Positions 33,360 through 44,458 of a stretch of 64,000 bases of DNA are shown piece by piece. The DNA is from Limnephilus marmoratus (taxonomy: Eukaryota > Arthropoda > Insecta > Trichoptera > Limnephilidae): contig OU862909.1 in NCBI GenBank assembly GCA_917880885.1, positions 28,404,351-28,468,350 on the forward strand, in the 5' to 3' direction. The position numbers and the translations under genes were made by a program. Below the pieces are notes generated by a model that worked only from the letters and a program-made list of their open reading frames with translations, did no database searches and had not been told where the DNA came from. Each line of letters begins with the position of its first letter. Position 1 is the first letter of the stretch.

Positions 33360-35055
33360 AAGATATTGGGGGCAGTTTGTCCCACTATCACGGGGCAGTC
33401 CCGGCGAGAATGAGCGGGCGAGCGGCCTGGTCGCAACGTGCCCAAACGCCCGCGTCCCTTAGCCAGTTTCCCAAAAGTACCCTTGAAGAAGTGTTTGTGG
33501 AGGGGGGGGGGGGGAGATACTCCCAAAGACCCTGGGGAATGATGTGAGCCTCGGGTCACCGGAGGCAGGACGGAAGGGAACCGGGCTCGCGCAAACATTC
33601 CTCAAGCTCGCTCATGACGCCGGGGGAGGCACGGGCGTTAGTGGGACGGCCCTACCAGAATTCTGCCACCTGACTGGATGCAGGGACCGGGTCTATCCGC
33701 CCCCATGGTGGGGAGTTGGACAATACAGTACAATGGAGTTCAGTACATCAACTTAGTCACAATTCAAGATGTTAGTAACATTATAAAACCAAATAAGACA
33801 GGTAGAAAGGCGTGATCAACAAAAAATTGAAGCAACAAAATAGAGAAAAAAGAAAAAAAATAATATGAAGATTTCGCAGCAGTAAAGAGCAAAAAAATAA
33901 AAATGTATAACAGTAGTTATAAATAAAAACAGAATAATAAATACAGTGTAGTCATACCACCAAACAAGAAAAGTAAAAACAAGAGTATAACAGAAATATA
34001 AAGCAATCGAGCATAGGCAATAATAAAATTGAGACGGAGGAGTAACCATGGAGAGACAAGAGCAATACGTTTGGCACCTGAAACAAAGATGATTTTAATC
34101 TAAGTCAGCAACTCTAAGCACAGGCCATCTCTCCACCCAAGACTTTACAAACTTTTTAAAGCATTCAAAATTATCTCTGTTCGACACCAGATCGGCATTC
34201 CATGCCGGTCTTGTAATTCCTCTCAAACCATCCAACATTTCCTCTCTGGCATCCTTCATCAACTCGCAGTGCCACAGAATGTGCTCGGCTGTCTGGTTAG
34301 TGTCACCACATGCGCAGTTCGGATGAGGAGACAGTGCCAGACTATGTAGTCGTCCCCTGAACTCCCCATGACCGGACACCAATTGCGTCATGTAGTGATC
34401 CAGTTTTATGTGCGCCCCTTCCATTCTGCTTTTAACTGAGGGGAAGAAAGAGAAAGTCAATCTACCCTTCGTCGACCTATCCCATCGCTCTTGCCATACA
34501 CTCAGCGTTCTATCTCGCATAGCTTTCAATAAGCCAGGGAGGGATACCGCTCCGCCTGGTGCCAGTTCGACTCCCAGGTGGACAGCAACCCTACCTCTCG
34601 TCAATGCCTTTTTTGTCAAAACTTCCCTAATTTCCAAGTCAATCGGCAGTGTACCGGCCAGAACCGGCAATGCATCGTTAGCCACAGTCCTATATGCGCC
34701 CGAGAGCGCCAACAGGGGAGTCCGTTGGCCCCGCTTGAGGGCCAAGTGGATCAATGCATTATCTAGCCGGTGCTCCCATACAGCGGCGGCATACGAGACT
34801 TGCCCCACGTACACACACTTATATAGGAGGCGAAGTGCCGGAGTCCGCAATCCCCACTCAGCTGTTGAGAGCCTTCTCAATTTCAAGAAACTAGGATTGC
34901 ACGGATTCGCCGGTCTGATGAGACACCGGGTCACTGGAGCCAGGATGCGGCTAATGGCTTCAGACAACACATTGGTGACCGCAGCCTTCCAGCACCGAGC
35001 GCCACTCCTGAGTGAGCGATGGGCCCGAGCGCACTCAAGACCACGCCCTGCATAA
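33360..35055 (-). mobile_element. 5'-truncated R1-like LINE
   Basis: The coding tail (35055-34095) is followed on the minus strand by an A/T-rich stretch and then a strikingly GC-rich 3' region at 33730-33375. The GC-rich part contains CACGGGCG, CCCCGTGATAGTGGG and a C run at 33500-33516. Such GC-rich 3' UTRs occur in R1-clade elements. The start at 35055 is abrupt, indicating truncation. Confidence 0.75.
34095..35055 (-). pseudogene. R1-like LINE ORF2, C-terminal part
   Basis: An uninterrupted stretch of about 320 residues extends from 35055 to the stop at 34095. Motifs are SYAAAVWEHR after the RT thumb, then GAYRTVANDALPVLAGTLPI. The CCHC-type C-terminal domain follows: GHGEFRGRLHSLAL, CACGDTNQTAEHILWHC (C, C, H, C). 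This arrangement is typical of R1/TRAS ORF2. The coding region is GC-rich relative to its surroundings. Endonuclease and most RT are missing, so it cannot move by itself. It is among the least decayed LINE coding remnants in the window. Confidence 0.82.
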
Positions 35056-35275
35056 TGGATGGATTATTTATTTTTGGATATTATTATTTATGTTCTTGAT
35101 TTTTTATGGTGTAAATATATAAATATGTATAACTATATGGGACGTGTGGGATTGCAAAATCCTCCTCATATTCTGGAATAAAAAAATATTATTATTGATA
35201 GGCTCTTCTCAGCAGCGATATCTGAAAAAATAAGTTTATTTATTTTATTTTAATCGGTGGTTTAAAGTCTGTCCG
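35056..35275. other. Unassigned AT-rich spacer
   Basis: Contains an ATAAAAAAATATTATTATTG tract near 35180 like a LINE tail, but no coding relic of its own. Confidence 0.35.
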
Positions 35276-35793
35276 GTGAGTCTTGAATGTCGAAGAAATT
35301 TGGCAGACGTACTATTCTTACAAAAAATAGCTACCTCTATGATAGATTGCCCGGAATTACTAGAAAGAATTCAACTAAGAGTGCCCATCAGACAAACCAG
35401 ACAAAACCACGCATTAAAAATTCCTCAATGCAACACTAACTCTAAACAAAATACATTCATTCATCGCACTTCGCACACCTTTAACATTTCATACAGTGAA
35501 TTGGACATATTTAACACAGTACCTAACGTTTTCAAAACTTAAATGAATAAATAACATTTACACATACATACCATTATTTATACAAAAAGGATCCATCCCT
35601 TTCCACTCCCTTCCACCATCCCATTCACATAACATAATTTAACTATTTTTCTCGATTTTTCTTTATACTTACTCACTAAATAATTAACATACTTCAGCGA
35701 AAACCTATTATTGGTTAAATTTCTGTACATATTTCATCAAACATTATTAATAATTGTAACTGTTGGTTTTCCTAATAAAATAAAATAAAATAT
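35276..35793 (+). mobile_element. LINE 3' end, relative of 15929-17375
   Basis: An ORF2 C-terminal fragment (35276-35542; LECRRNLADVLFLQKI, RVPIRQTRQNHALKIP, SELDIFN) resembles the C terminus at 16014-16300. The 3' UTR ends with TGTTGGTTTTCCT at 35761-35773 and a (TAAAA)n tail. Both proteins and both termini match the minus-strand LINE, so the two are one family. Confidence 0.75.
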
Positions 35794-36059
35794 ACTATTA
35801 TATAGCTAATAATCTAAATCAACAAATGACCTTTTGAGTGATCAACAGCTATGTCAAAAATGAAATCATCGCTTTACCTCACACCGAAGAAAAAACTATT
35901 CAGATCGCCAAAAGATGCGAAAACTGGATTAAACGTTCACAAAAAACTTGCCAACATATGTTAATTAAACATTAAAAAATGGAAACTCTGAATGATAACG
36001 AAATCTGCCACATAATGTAATGCAAAGCGACTTATGTAACAGCGATTTGAAACATAAAT
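35794..36059. other. Unassigned stretch
   Basis: No supported feature. Confidence 0.4.
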
Positions 36060-36430
36060 TTACGAAGACATTCTAGTTGGATCAAGGTAGCGTTTGATTT
36101 AATATACGGTATTAAATATTCGGCCATCTTGTTCTATAATTATTTAAAATGCATCGGATCGTGGGATTCGATTCTAGAACGGAATCTGTCATTTTAAATC
36201 GCAGCCATCAATTTGCCAACACGAGACGGGAAAACCATAATGGCTGTCGCATTGTCTGGCCGCGTGTGGGTGCCCTTTCTTATTAGGCAGCTAAAACTGT
36301 TTAGTTTTTGCGACCAGAAAATGTCGTACCATTGAAAAAAGAGACACGAAGGCTGGTATATACGAAGCGTTCGTTGCAGTTATAATTGATTTGACCATTG
36401 TGGCGCATTGTGCCGTTATCGGAAGTGAAA
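36060..36430. other. Non-repetitive island, possible regulatory DNA
   Basis: About 370 bp of balanced composition, with ATGGCTGTCGCATTGTCTGG and CCATTGTGGCGCATTGTG motifs, no frame and no relative in the window. A conserved non-coding element is possible but not shown. Confidence 0.25.
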
Positions 36431-37344
36431 AGTCAATCTTTACTCAATGCTTGGTGAATATGGAAATATAAAGAAAAATTAAAATCATTTTTTTTTTGGC
36501 AACAACATACAAATTGAAAGGTTAGCTTGACACACATTAAAAATCGATTCACATACGACGGAAGCACGGACGAAAATTATCCATACATTGTTAATAAGAA
36601 CGAAAACACACACGGTAATATTCATTATAATTGTAATAGTTGCCATTTACCGTACTAAAGCTTTTTTTGTATAATTTAAACGTTTTTCATATTATTTTTT
36701 GCCCTTGGCTATCAACCTGCGTGTCTACGCTATATAATATAAATATTATTGTCTTTACGTTTCGACTAAAGAATAGTGGAATTCTTTTGCAAAGATTTAT
36801 GCTGAATCTTGATTTTTGTTGTCTGATGTTGTAATAAATATTTGAGTGGGATTTTTTACTCTTCGCTTATAGTTATTTGGTATATTACTGATCGACATTT
36901 TGAATATAACAATTTCCGTGTTTAAAACATATTGAAACATTTTTTATATTAACCAATTTCTGTTTATTATTGTAATCATTTAATTTTTTTTAATTTTATG
37001 CAACTGTAAACCACTGAAGTGTAAGAAACTATTTTTATTTATCTGTTGCTTATTACTAACCCTTTAGAAAAAAAAAAAAATATTATGTACCAAATGTAAA
37101 AACTCCATGTTCGCAAAAAAAGTAAGTTAAATTAAATTAGGTTATATTCTGGCCGTAAGCCCAGGAGTAATAAGTACAGATACGAGAAAAGCAGTATTTT
37201 TAAAATGATTTTTTATCTTCGTAATATTATCATTTTTTTTGCTACGCCTGTTTCCTTGAGATGAGTGAATTTCTGTATCGAGAAAGACGATTGTAATTGT
37301 TTTTTTTTTCTTGTGGAGGTTTAAAGATTAAAATATTAATATAA
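36431..37344. other. Unassigned AT-rich stretch
   Basis: No supported gene. An A14 run lies near 37065. Confidence 0.45.
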
Positions 37345-37545
37345 CACACCAGCCTTTAGCCGTGTTTGGTGACCAGATCTGAATAGCCAGGAACTTCCCC
37401 ATCTTCCTCTTTCTCCTTTCTTTCCTTCCCAACTCCTTCCTCTCCCCACCACCTCTAGCATTACAACATATCCCAATTGGGAATGCCATGGCTCCAGACG
37501 GGAGCAGCTGGGGCTTTTGTGAGGTATTCTCATAAAAAAAATTGT
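37345..37545 (+). mobile_element. SINE-A copy 2 (body only)
   Basis: Matches from CCTTTAGCCGTGTTTGGTGA through CAGATCTGAATAGCCAGG, a CT-rich block and CCCAATTGGGAATGCC to GGCTTTTGTGAGGTATTCTC. The head is missing. Confidence 0.8.
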
Positions 37546-38074
37546 TGAAATTTACTCTAAATTTCACACACTGCCTCGAATCTGAATAAAGTACGTTTCT
37601 AGTTTTTACTTTTAACAGGGTCATATTAATTGTATCTTTCTCACTAAAGTGAATTCAATGTAAGCTTAATCTTTTGTATTATATATCTATTTTGATTAAG
37701 TTACCAATTTCAACAAATGTTTATATTATTATACAAGGTATATTAATTAATCTCAGTTTTTATTCATAAAATATTATCAAGTCTTGTTTTTTCATGGTCC
37801 GCTATTAATATCGAGGGGTTAAGCATCATTAATTTCGAATTAAAGCATGAATTTGGCCTTGTGTTTTTTTTTCCAAAATGACTTTCGGTTTTCGTATTAA
37901 TTTCGTGGTAACAAAATCTTTATTAATTAAAAACATTAATATTAAATCAATAAGTCTAAAAATAAGATATTTATTGAATTCAGCTAATTTTATAATGGTA
38001 GATAAAATATTTTTCGAAACTTTTCAACGGTGAATATTTATTTACTTGTAGCAGTAAGTTCATAAATATTATTA
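37546..38074. other. Unassigned AT-rich stretch
   Basis: No supported feature. Confidence 0.45.
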
Positions 38075-38500
38075 TCCTATTAATATTATAAAAGCGAAAG
38101 TTTGTATGGATGTATGTTTGTTATTCTTTCACGCAAAAACTACTGAATGGATTTTGAAATTTCTTTCACTAATAGAAAGGTACATTATTTGCGAGTAATA
38201 TAGGCTGTATTTATTGGTAAGCTATGGCGTTATGAAATTATTTATCATACGTTTTCTCTCCCTAACAAAATCGAGTTATTGCAAACGTCAGAAGAAAAGC
38301 AAAACAAAAGTTGCCGTGGAAACGATGTTGGCGTCGTAGTTAATATCTATCTCTGAATGAAAATGAATCGCCGAAATGTGGGTGGGCGCATAACTTCCGA
38401 ACGATTGCACCAAATTGGATAATTATTTTTTTGTTTAGAACTACGGGTGAGCTCTGGCATTATGAAATTTGTAAATCAAATTTCAATAGGTGGCAGTTTG
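38075..38500 (+). mobile_element. Non-autonomous Helitron, family 1, 5' part
   Basis: It begins after an A with TCCTATTAATATTATAAAAG, then TTCTTTCACGCAAAAACTAC, matching 42116 and the inverse at 43577. A repeated phrase (GAGCTCTGGCATTATGAAAT) near 38450 also occurs at 44105 and 44211. The 3' CTAG end is not found here. Confidence 0.6.
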
Positions 38501-39295
38501 AAAATAGAGCAGTTTGGCACCGTTAAAAGATTATCTTACTGTTTCCGATATGTCATTGGTTGGAAAAGTGAAACATAGGACGATCACAAATGATATGGGT
38601 TATCGTCCCAAAGAGAACTGCCAATTTGGTGGGAACCTTCAAGAGTCAACGAAAGTAAAAGCAGTTAAGGGAGGCCTACGCTCGAATACCTGTAAAAATA
38701 CAGGATGTTTTGTAGGTTGTATTGTACGAGTAGTTCGCTAGCAAAATGACTTTTAAAATTCAGCATAAATCAATCATAATACATCCAACAGGAAGACGTC
38801 AACATTATCACGTAGGTAAATAATTTTAATAAAATTAATAGAAAATAAATAGTAATACAAAAAAACGGATGGCTGTAATGATAAGCCAAACAAGAGGTTA
38901 TTGGAACGAAAAGAAAGAGGCCTTCCACAGTAATGAGTAGACGAAGGTAACGAAGAAGAACAACTAGTTTTTTTTAAGCAAGCACAAATAGTTTTCAAAA
39001 AACTCGTTTTCGTGATTATTTTCAGACCAATATCAATGTTATGAATTACAATTTTCATCACGTATTAACATCTACATTTTCTTTTAAGATGCTTCTTTCA
39101 TCTTGCCGAAATCATTACCATTTTCATCGACTGAATCTGCATTTTTTTTTTCTGCCCATGCCAAATGAAATTGATTAACCCATATATAATTATTCTTCTC
39201 GTACATATTTCAGTCTCTGCTGTTGCTTTCAAGCATAATTACTTAAAATTTTGAAACACTACTTGGGATTTTACAATAATCATCGTCGCAGCCTG
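38501..39295. other. Unassigned stretch
   Basis: An open frame of 75 codons at 38514-38741 has no recognisable motif. Otherwise nothing seen. Confidence 0.35.
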
Positions 39296-39480
39296 GCTCC
39301 TCATTCCAGGGATTTGACATCCTCCACAAATGCTTTTCACTAGTTGTGGTCCTTCGCCATTTGCCTTCAGTCCTTAGCCCTTTCCGTCCATCTCCAATCC
39401 TCTTCAACTCAATCTATCCACCATTTTCTTGGTCTGCCCCTGGATTCTTCAGAAGTCTCTTCTCCACTATCCCATCGTCT
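39296..39480 (-). pseudogene. LINE ORF2 C-terminal end, degenerate
   Basis: On the minus strand, frames around a GRPR-like K(N/S)PGADQENG segment lead into WID-stop-VEEDWRWTERAKD and then VEDVKSLE and ARLRR. This resembles the familiar C-terminal module of insect endonuclease-RT LINEs (W.DDVEEDLR...W...VEEAK). At least two stops are present. Confidence 0.5.
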
Positions 39481-40179
39481 TCATAGGGGTCACGTCTGGA
39501 CACTGCTGCCGGAGATGGTGTGAAGGGTTGAAGGACCACCTTCCCATCAGACTGCTCACAGTCTCTCGTCGGGACTGCCTGTGGCTTGCCAGAAGCTTTA
39601 AATGCTGTTCTTGTGTTGTACGCTGCCATAGGAACGTGTTTGTATTTTACTATATTATGAATGTTTCTCTGTATATATGTCTCTCCACTAGCTTCAAGAA
39701 CAGGAACAGAACTTTAAAGCTTTTTGTATGCATAAATGTATGTTGTGCCGTGTAGGGACAGTCGGGGGCTTCATTTCACAGTAGCTTCGTTTTAAAAAAC
39801 AAAAGTAGAGTCCTGACGTGAGAACCGATAGAGGGACCCGTCTGGTCCTTAAAACGGTTCGGGAAAGTGGTGGGTGCCCTGGACTGGCCTGCTTCTGAAT
39901 CGCTTCCACTGAGGCACCCACACAGTCATAAGCTTTGCCTCGAAAATACAACATTCTTGTCAAATTAAAATAATATGTAAGAAAATTGTTGTTTTTTGTT
40001 AGTGCCCCGAAGGACGTACGGTTTTGTCAAAAACTATTTGGCATACTAAATCATTCTGCAAGTGGCAAATAAAGAGATGTATTTATTTTTTTATAATCGA
40101 TATCCTTGCGGAACCTTGTATTAATAATATAATGATCATTTTAGAGAAGATGCTGTTAGATGACGTCTTTATTTTTTTG
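39481..40179. other. Unassigned stretch, perhaps LINE body
   Basis: A minus-strand frame at 39694-39963 lies upstream of the LINE end and may be its decayed body. No motif is convincing. Confidence 0.3.
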
Positions 40180-40400
40180 GACGACTATCGAATTGCTAAT
40201 GCGTGGCCATGGAATAGTTTTCTGGCGGCCAGGAGGTAATTGATTGCGAATCCGAACGATATATCGTTCGAGTATGCAAAGCGCGGTATTTGAGTGCATC
40301 GCCAAACGTTTTGTAATATTTTTTGCTTCGAGGATGCACTCAAGACGGATTAGATACGTTATGCTGTAGTAGATGAACGCTTATAATTTTGGTAACTGAC
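40180..40400. other. Non-repetitive island with an 18-bp palindrome
   Basis: It contains the perfect palindrome CGAACGATATATCGTTCG at 40253-40270 in sequence of balanced composition with no other copy here. It could be a binding site for a dimeric factor or a conserved non-coding element. Confidence 0.35.
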
Positions 40401-41560
40401 GGCGAATGAGTTAGGCAAGTGTTTATGATACCGGCAGTGATAAAAGATGCAAAGAAAGTAATGTATTTGAATAATTCGTAATACTTCGTCCAGCATTTTA
40501 TATATTTTTTTTATTTCTTGGAAATTAAAAACGGGTTACATATTTATGATATGGTTTTTTAATGATATCGCAAAAAGGATTTAATTAAAAATTGATTTTA
40601 TTAAAATGTAACGATTTAAAACTTTTCTGAATAAATGCATGAATTAAGAATATTTTTTTGTGAAAATTCCCTCTGATGTGGCTGGTAGCCCCATGGATTG
40701 AATGCTCTCCTGGGTGTGGGATTGTTTGAGTTTGACCCTTAAAACGTTATCACAACAAGTTATACTGAGTGAAAAAAATTATTTGTAAGAAAATTTAAAT
40801 GCTTTTTTTAAATATAAATTAATTTTAATATTTTTTTTACAAAACTCATTTTTTTACATATATTTTAAATCTCATTTGACACATACTCATCCATTATATC
40901 GAACGTGTCATAGGAATACGTGTGCATTGAACGAGTGCGCGAAAGCATATGACAACCCTGGAAATTCAAGATTGGAATTTACGCTGTCACAGAGTACCGT
41001 GCCGCGAGCACGACAATCTGAGTGCTGCTATTGGCTAGCGGAACAATGTGCATGTGATGCCCCTTCCAAATGATTTGTCTACAACGCAATTATGTCCTTT
41101 AACTAACTAATCAATTGAAAACATTAATGAAATTGATAATGAATACGTGCGGCAGCCTCATTGGACTGGAAAACACATCTAAATAACTACCTAATACTTC
41201 CACAAGGGAGTCTAGACAGCAATGATCAACGCCAAGGAATTGGCTGTCTATTTACGTCACCCCCACCATGCGACCAGCCGAGCCACTATTGGTCAATTCT
41301 GAACAAAGGAAAAATCTGAATCGTGAATATTTACGACAGCGAATTCATGTTCCGAAAAATTTGGAGCTCAATTTCGAGAAATTGGGAATAATTTGGATCA
41401 AGAAATAAACATCATCACCTAAAAATGAGTATATGCTACAAAAACAACCCAAAAACTGACGTCTATCAGTGATTGTTGCACTTTAAGAAAAATTTTTACT
41501 GTTTAAAATTGTACCTTATATCACATATGTATACTTGTACCTTTTCTTGTAAACACAATA
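40401..41560. other. Unassigned stretch
   Basis: No supported gene. The 40876-41073 frame has no recognisable motif. Confidence 0.4.
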
Positions 41561-41566
41561 AAAATG

Positions 41567-42100
41567 ATGTGAGACTTTGGTATCCTAAGTTGGTAAGATC
41601 ATGGCAAAAACTATCACACATAATTTTGACACAGCTGACTTCCAATCGTAGCGACCAGGGAAATTACCTAAAACAAGTACCTTAGAAAAATTAAGGAGGT
41701 TCTGTCCCCCAAAAGTCCGACCTGAGTTTGCCCTATAAAAATAGAAGTCAAACCGGTAGGAAGTCAGTTCAAAACTATCAGCCAAGAAGAAAGATACCAA
41801 CTCAAGATACCAACAGTCTCCAAGTTCAAACCTCTTTTAAAGTGTTTTAGTCAGTCTTAGATTCAGTTTACCTATCCCAGTATCCCAGTAACCTAAAAAC
41901 CCCAGTCTCCCACAGTCACCAAAGTGAAAAATATTTATTTTAATCCAGTACTAAAATCAGTTTTGCCATTATACCTAGAAGCATTTTTTGTCAAAGTAGT
42001 AAATTCATTTAAAAGACCAGTGGCGTTCCAAAATCCACTGGCGTACGAAACTCCATTGGCGTGTCATTGTGGCCAGCTCCCTATTATATTAATTTATGTA
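41567..42100 (+). mobile_element. Possible solo LTR or retroelement promoter region
   Basis: TGTGAGAC begins a roughly 500-bp non-coding stretch with a TATA-like CCCTATAAAAATAG at about 41730. A CAGT/CCAA-rich leader and three short direct repeats follow near its end. This resembles an LTR with U3, R and U5. I found no matching second LTR and no convincing target duplication, so the call is weak. Confidence 0.3.
42019..42070 (+). repeat. Three short direct repeats (CCANTGGCGT)
   Basis: CCAGTGGCGT, CCACTGGCGT and CCATTGGCGT occur 17-18 bp apart, each followed by a different short spacer. Confidence 0.75.
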
Positions 42101-42115
42101 CAAACGTCTAGTACA

Positions 42116-42426
42116 TCCATACTAATATTATAAATGCGAAAGGGCGTGTTTTTGTTTGTTACGCTTTCACGCCTAAACCACTAAACCGATTTTTAAAAAA
42201 ATTTCACCAATAGAAAGCTTTATCAGCGAGTAACATAAGCTGTATGTAATGGAAAGTTCTGGCGTTACGAAATTTGTATAAATGAAAATGTGTGAACTTC
42301 ATGTATTTTAGCGGCCGGGAGAAGAGGCAGGGGGAAAGTGGGGTTCGCGGAGAGGAAAGAGACGAGGGAGGGAGAATCAGTTTATTTCTTTGAATGGCAT
42401 TGCAACGCATGCCGGGTACCAGCTTG
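42116..42426 (+). mobile_element. Non-autonomous Helitron, family 1, near-complete
   Basis: It starts after an A with TCCATACTAATATTATAAATG and continues with TTACGCTTTCACGCCTAAACC. It has a purine-rich 3' block and ends in GCATGCCGGGTACCAGCTTG followed by T. The 5' TC and the missing target duplication fit Helitrons. The last four bases differ from the CTAG of its relatives by one base. No Rep/helicase is encoded. Confidence 0.7.
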
Positions 42427-42689
42427 TAGTAGATAAAGCGAAAATATACCTAAGTAAATGGTGTTGGGGTTTTTTGTTTATTTTGAACAAAATGTTTATT
42501 TTAAATTATATTTAATCCACTCGAGTGACAGCGTGATTTTTAACTTTTTCCTCCGATTGCTCGTGATTTTTTGTGACCATTTTGAATTTTTTAATATGGA
42601 AAAATTGAAGAAAAATATTTATGCGTCTAGGTAAAATTTGCCTAAAACTGGCAGCAAAGAAACCGAGCTATTTTAAATGGTGTCATGTT

Positions 42690-42960
42690 GCAAAAAGCGC
42701 TCCAGTGGCTAACGGAATTATGGAGTGCTGGTACCTACCCTGATGCATGGCAGTGAGGCATGGAACTGGCAGAGGAAAGATGAAAGTAGGCTAAATGCTA
42801 CAGAAATGAGATCCTTGAAGCGCATATGTGGTAAAACCATAATGATCGTGTGAGAAATATAGAGATCCACAAAATAATGAAAGGCTGATCTAAGCGTAAT
42901 GAGTTAGATTAAGAAATGGACGTTCAGATGGTTAGGGCATATATTAAACTAACGGAATTG
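42690..42960 (+). pseudogene. Degenerate LINE ORF2 fragment
   Basis: Broken frames read LMHGSEAWNWQRKDESRLNA and then TEMRSLKRICGKTI and VRNIEIHKIMK. This is the module between the RT and C terminus of insect RTE-like endonuclease-RT elements (Y.SE.W......L...EM..LR...G....D..RN). Stops and shifts are present. Confidence 0.55.
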
Positions 42961-43290
42961 AATTTTTGACATGAATTATAACTGTATGAACGTTTAAAAA
43001 TAAAGTTTCGAGTTTTGTTAGGACATGAATACATGTAACAGGATGTTAGTTTAGGTATCTAAGCCACATTATTAGATCAGAGGTATCTTCTGGCAGACAG
43101 CAGCCAACTCATGTTGTTATATTTTTCTTAAAGTACCTCGCACTAATCACCGTTAACGATTTAATAATTAATATGATTAATATTGCAATAAATTTATCCT
43201 TGCATTTATTCTTAGATATGACATGTTAGTAAAATATATTTTTGAGGTGTTTTTTCGGTCGATAGTCACAGCTTATTTATTATTTATTTA
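42961..43290. other. Unassigned stretch
   Basis: No supported feature. Confidence 0.4.
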
Positions 43291-43296
43291 TTTGTA

Positions 43297-43340
43297 CTGG
43301 GTTTTTACAGATTGTTCTCGTACACGTGAGAACAACCCAG
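43297..43340. other. Strong hairpin, TTGTTCTC/GAGAACAA
   Basis: An 8-bp stem (43312-43319 with 43328-43335) lies inside a CTGGG/CCCAG outer stem (43297-43301 with 43336-43340). It is next to a TTTA-repeat, which suggests the 3' end of a minus-strand retroelement. Confidence 0.5.
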
Positions 43341-43394
43341 TTATAAAAACTCAGTTAATTATACAAATAAGACAAAAGGCAAATAGACGATAGA

Positions 43395-43577
43395 AGTTCT
43401 CACATTTTCATTTATACAAATTTCGTAACGCCAGAACTTTCCATTATATACAGCTTATGTTACTCGCTGATAAAGCTTTCTATTGGTGAATTTAAAAAAA
43501 AAATCGGTTTAGTGGTTTAGGCGTGAAAGCGTAACAAATAAAAACACGCCCTTTCGCATTTATAATATTAGTATGGA
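43395..43577 (-). mobile_element. Non-autonomous Helitron, family 1, inverted 5' part
   Basis: Its minus strand matches 42116-42300 (TCCATACTAATATTATAAATG, CACGCCTAAACCACTAAACC, AGCGAGTAACATAAGCTG) and stops near 43395. The 3' end is missing. Confidence 0.7.
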
Positions 43578-44079
43578 TGAGTCTGTGTCAAATAAGTATT
43601 TTAAAATATTGTGGTTTTAATGTATCGGTATGTATTACATCAAAAGAATCACCTGTGTTTTAAATAACCACCATAAGACGAACTGTAATTATTATATTAA
43701 AACCCGTCTGCTTCTTTAGGAATAAATACATCCCAAACACGTAATCGCGTTATACTTTCATAAGACCAATAACGTCCCGAGCGACCATACATTTCAAAAG
43801 CTATTATCTCTCTTCCTTTAATGCAAACATTTGTTCTTTTCTTTTAACCAGAAAGAGAACGAAATAATACTTCTTATTGTCTTTGAAATATGAAAGCTAT
43901 CTTGAATAGATATTTTACAATCTCGATTCAAAGTGACGGTTTTGGTGATTTTTCGCGCGAAACTGAGGCATCCGGATTGTGAGGTGCGAATATATTGAAC
44001 CAAACAGACGGGTTAAAAGGTGTATAAAAATGAATGTTTCTTTCTTTGTCCCTTATACAGTGAGTTGTTTTGCGCACGC
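43578..44079. other. Unassigned stretch
   Basis: No gene supported. Confidence 0.4.
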
Positions 44080-44458
44080 CAGCGATGGAATTTATGTGTA
44101 GTGGTAAGCTCTGGCATTATGAAATTATTTCCTGTACTATTCACCCGATTGCGATGAATCTTTGGTGAATTGTTGTGCGCACCCTCGCAAACGTTTTTAT
44201 ACATACTGATGAGCTCCAGCATTATGAAATTTGTATAAAAAATTGCAATAGCTGGCACGCGAGCTGAGCATGTACCGGGACTGAATGTATGGAACGGGGA
44301 ATGGGGTGGGAAACGCGGGAGGGGGTGTCGCGGGACGGGAGGCACTGGAGAGAGAAGGCGGAGAAAGTGGAGGGGGAACGTATGAGGGAAAAGAGACACG
44401 GGAGGGGAAGGGGAAGAAAAGTGGGAGTAAATTGCGACGCATGCCGAGAACTCGCTAG
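44080..44458 (+). mobile_element. Non-autonomous Helitron, family 1, 3' part
   Basis: It carries the twice-repeated GAGCTC..GCATTATGAAAT phrase and GGCACGCGAGCTGAGCATGT as at 13010. A 150-bp purine-rich block follows, ending in CGACGCATGCCGAGAACTCG and CTAG (44455-44458) followed by T. Confidence 0.7.

Noticed and set aside
33500..33516. G run near 33500 as a separate quadruplex finding
   Set aside because: A single homopolymer in a LINE 3' region without a mirrored or conserved partner in the window.
34408..35055. 215-codon plus-strand frame
   Set aside because: It is the antisense shadow of the GC-rich R1-like ORF2, which has clear family motifs.
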